Shown here: positions 42,779 to 44,288 of the stretch, one piece after another
Position numbering within the stretch: position 1 is the stretch's first letter
How the letters are laid out: every line of letters begins with the position of its first letter
Assembly (NCBI GenBank): GCA_025356275.1
Contig: JANXUK010000095.1
Location: 1 to 44,288, forward strand
From: Sphingomonadales bacterium
Lineage (GTDB): Bacteria > Pseudomonadota > Alphaproteobacteria > Sphingomonadales > Sphingomonadaceae
Direction: 5' to 3'
Length of the DNA stretch: 44,288 nt
Program-made: the position numbers and the translations under genes
Notes under the pieces: generated by a model
Seen by the model: only the letters and a program-made list of their open reading frames with translations
The model's database searches: none
What the model was told of the DNA's origin: nothing

Positions 42779-44288
42779 TCACCCGGCCGCCACGCTGGTG
42801 CCTGCACCGGCGTGATCCAGGGGCGGCATGTTGTGGCCCAGCAGGCGCAGCAGGTCGGCGGCGCATTCGACCACGTTGCTGCCTGGACCATAGATGCCCT
42901 GGACCCCGGCTTCGCGCAGGAAGTCATAGTCCTGCGGCGGAATGACGCCGCCCGCCACGACCTTGATATCGGCGCGGCCGGCATCGCGCAGCCGCTGGAT
43001 CAGCTCGGGGATCAGCGTCTTGTGCCCCGCCGCCAACGAGGATGCGCCGATGGCATCGACTGCGTGTTCGAGCGCCAAAGCGGCGGCCTCCTCAGGGGTC
43101 TGGAACAACGGCCCGCTGGTCACCGCAAAGCCCATGTCACCGAACGCCGAGGCGATCACGTTCGCGCCCCGGTCATGCCCGTCCTGCCCCATTTTGGCGA
43201 CCAGCACGCGGGGCGGACGCCCAAGGCGGCGGCCCACCGCTGCGACGCCCTCGACCACCTGCGCATAGCGCGCGTCGCCCTCATAAGCGCTGCCATAGAT
43301 GCCCGTCACCGGCACCGGCTGGGTGCCATAGCGTTTGAAGACCACCTCCATCGCGTCGGAAATTTCGCCCAGAGTGGCGCGGTGGCGTGCCGCCTCAACC
43401 GCCAACGCAAGCAGGTTGCCGGCGCCCCGCGCGCCTTGGGTCAGCGCGGCCAGAGCAGCGCGGCATTGCGCCTCGTCACGATTGGCGCGGGTGGTTTTGA
43501 GGCGGGCGATCTGGCCATCTCTGACGGCATGATTGTCCACCTCCAGCGTCTCCAACCGGTCCTCGCTGGCCAGCCGGTATTTGTTGACGCCAACGATAAC
43601 GTCCTCTCCCTTGTCGACCCGCGCCTGACGCGCCGCTGCCGCTTCCTCGATCATCGCCTTAGGCCAGCCCGCCGCGACCGCCTTGGCCATGCCGCCGCCT
43701 GCCTGCACCCGCACGATCAGCGCCCAGGCCTGATCGACCAGCTGGCCGGTCAGCGCCTCGATGTAATAGGAACCACCCAAGGGATCGACGACATTGCACA
43801 TGCCGGTCTCCTCCTGGATCACGATTTGGGTGTTGCGGGCGATGCGCGCTGAATTATCGGTCGGCAGCGCGATCGCCTCGTCCAGCGCATTGGTGTGCAG
43901 GCTCTGCGTGCCGCCCAGCATCGCCGCCATCGCCTCCACCGTGGTGCGGATGACATTGTTATAGGGGTCCTGCTCCTGAAGCGAAACGCCGCTGGTCTGA
44001 CAATGCGTGCGCAGCATCTTGCTCCGCTCGTCCTTCGCGCCAAGCTGGGTCATCACCCGGTGCCACAGCACGCGGGCAGCGCGCAATTTGGCAATCTCCA
44101 TGAAGAAATTCATACCGATCGCGAAAAAGAAGCTGAGCCGCCCGGCAAAGGCGTCGATATCGAGCCCCGACGCGACGCCGTATTTCACATATTCCATGCC
44201 GTCGGCGATGGTGAAGGCAAGCTCCTGCACTTGCGTCGCGCCGGCTTCCTGCATGTGATAGCCGGAAATCGAAATACTGTTGAATTTC
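42779..44288 (-). CDS. scpA: Methylmalonyl-CoA mutase, N-terminus beyond the window
   Basis: About 503 residues of a B12-dependent mutase are visible; the frame runs off the right edge ([23 protein letters not shown]...). The catalytic domain end [23 protein letters not shown] is followed by the cobalamin-binding domain with DGHDRGAN (DxHxxG, axial His) and GGVIPPQD. It isomerises methylmalonyl-CoA to succinyl-CoA. First known gene of the minus-strand block ending in pccA and the thioesterase. The domain order is that of the single-chain or large-subunit form; the missing N-terminus would decide. Confidence 0.95.
   Translation of the reverse strand, partial: KFNSISISGYHMQEAGATQVQELAFTIADGMEYVKYGVASGLDIDAFAGRLSFFFAIGMNFFMEIAKLRAARVLWHRVMTQLGAKDERSKMLRTHCQTSGVSLQEQDPYNNVIRTTVEAMAAMLGGTQSLHTNALDEAIALPTDNSARIARNTQIVIQEETGMCNVVDPLGGSYYIEALTGQLVDQAWALIVRVQAGGGMAKAVAAGWPKAMIEEAAAARQARVDKGEDVIVGVNKYRLASEDRLETLEVDNHAVRDGQIARLKTTRANRDEAQCRAALAALTQGARGAGNLLALAVEAARHRATLGEISDAMEVVFKRYGTQPVPVTGIYGSAYEGDARYAQVVEGVAAVGRRLGRPPRVLVAKMGQDGHDRGANVIASAFGDMGFAVTSGPLFQTPEEAAALALEHAVDAIGASSLAAGHKTLIPELIQRLRDAGRADIKVVAGGVIPPQDYDFLREAGVQGIYGPGSNVVECAADLLRLLGHNMPPLDHAGAGTSVAAG

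Noticed and set aside
42779..44288. Cobalamin riboswitch controlling the mutase
   Set aside because: The mutase 5' end is outside the window, so its leader cannot be judged; no B12-box-like sequence was seen inside.

Overview
The window looks like a chromosomal segment from an alphaproteobacterium of the order Sphingomonadales. The evidence is high GC, short ATGA/GTGA overlaps between genes, a DivL-type tyrosine pseudo-histidine kinase joined to tsaE-amgK-murU-addB-addA-trxA, and many intergenic palindromic repeats. Family names come from motifs I can read; no database search was possible.

Layout. 1-5986: a PilZ-domain gene cut by the window edge, secA, a small exported protein, argJ and an inositol-monophosphatase-family gene on the + strand, then trxA. 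6040-9463: a 3,408-bp transposon (6048-9455) with 19-bp terminal inverted repeats (18/19 identical), a perfect 8-bp target duplication (CGCTTGTC), an IS1-like DDE transposase and four passenger genes, including an unknown protein paired with an XRE-ImmA/IrrE metallopeptidase. It sits exactly between addA and trxA, inside what was a minus-strand operon. 9462-20594 (minus): divL, tsaE, amgK, murU, addB and addA, mostly joined by 4-8 bp overlaps, covering cell-cycle signalling, t6A tRNA modification, peptidoglycan recycling and double-strand break repair. 20842-25925: an exported protein of unknown function, ahcY with a 20-bp perfect palindrome upstream, a small exported protein, a peroxiredoxin, a DUF3147-like membrane protein and an orphan ParA-type ATPase.

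26092-31103: dispersed palindromic repeats, an exported beta-helix protein, folE, a phospholipase D-family protein, tRNA-Arg(ACG), mutT and three tandem Flp-type pilins. 31104-36917: accA, xerD and two exported/membrane proteins on the minus strand, divergent from aroK-aroB. 36997-44288 (minus): methylmalonyl-CoA mutase (partial), a DMT-type transporter, a DUF3445 haem N-demethylase-like protein, biotin synthase, a broken DUF4160 gene with an intact DUF2442 partner, the biotin-carrying acyl-CoA (propionyl-CoA) carboxylase alpha subunit and a thioesterase. This last block reads as a propionyl-CoA to succinyl-CoA route with its biotin supply.

The most unusual item is the cargo-carrying IS1-like transposon and its XRE-ImmA two-gene module.
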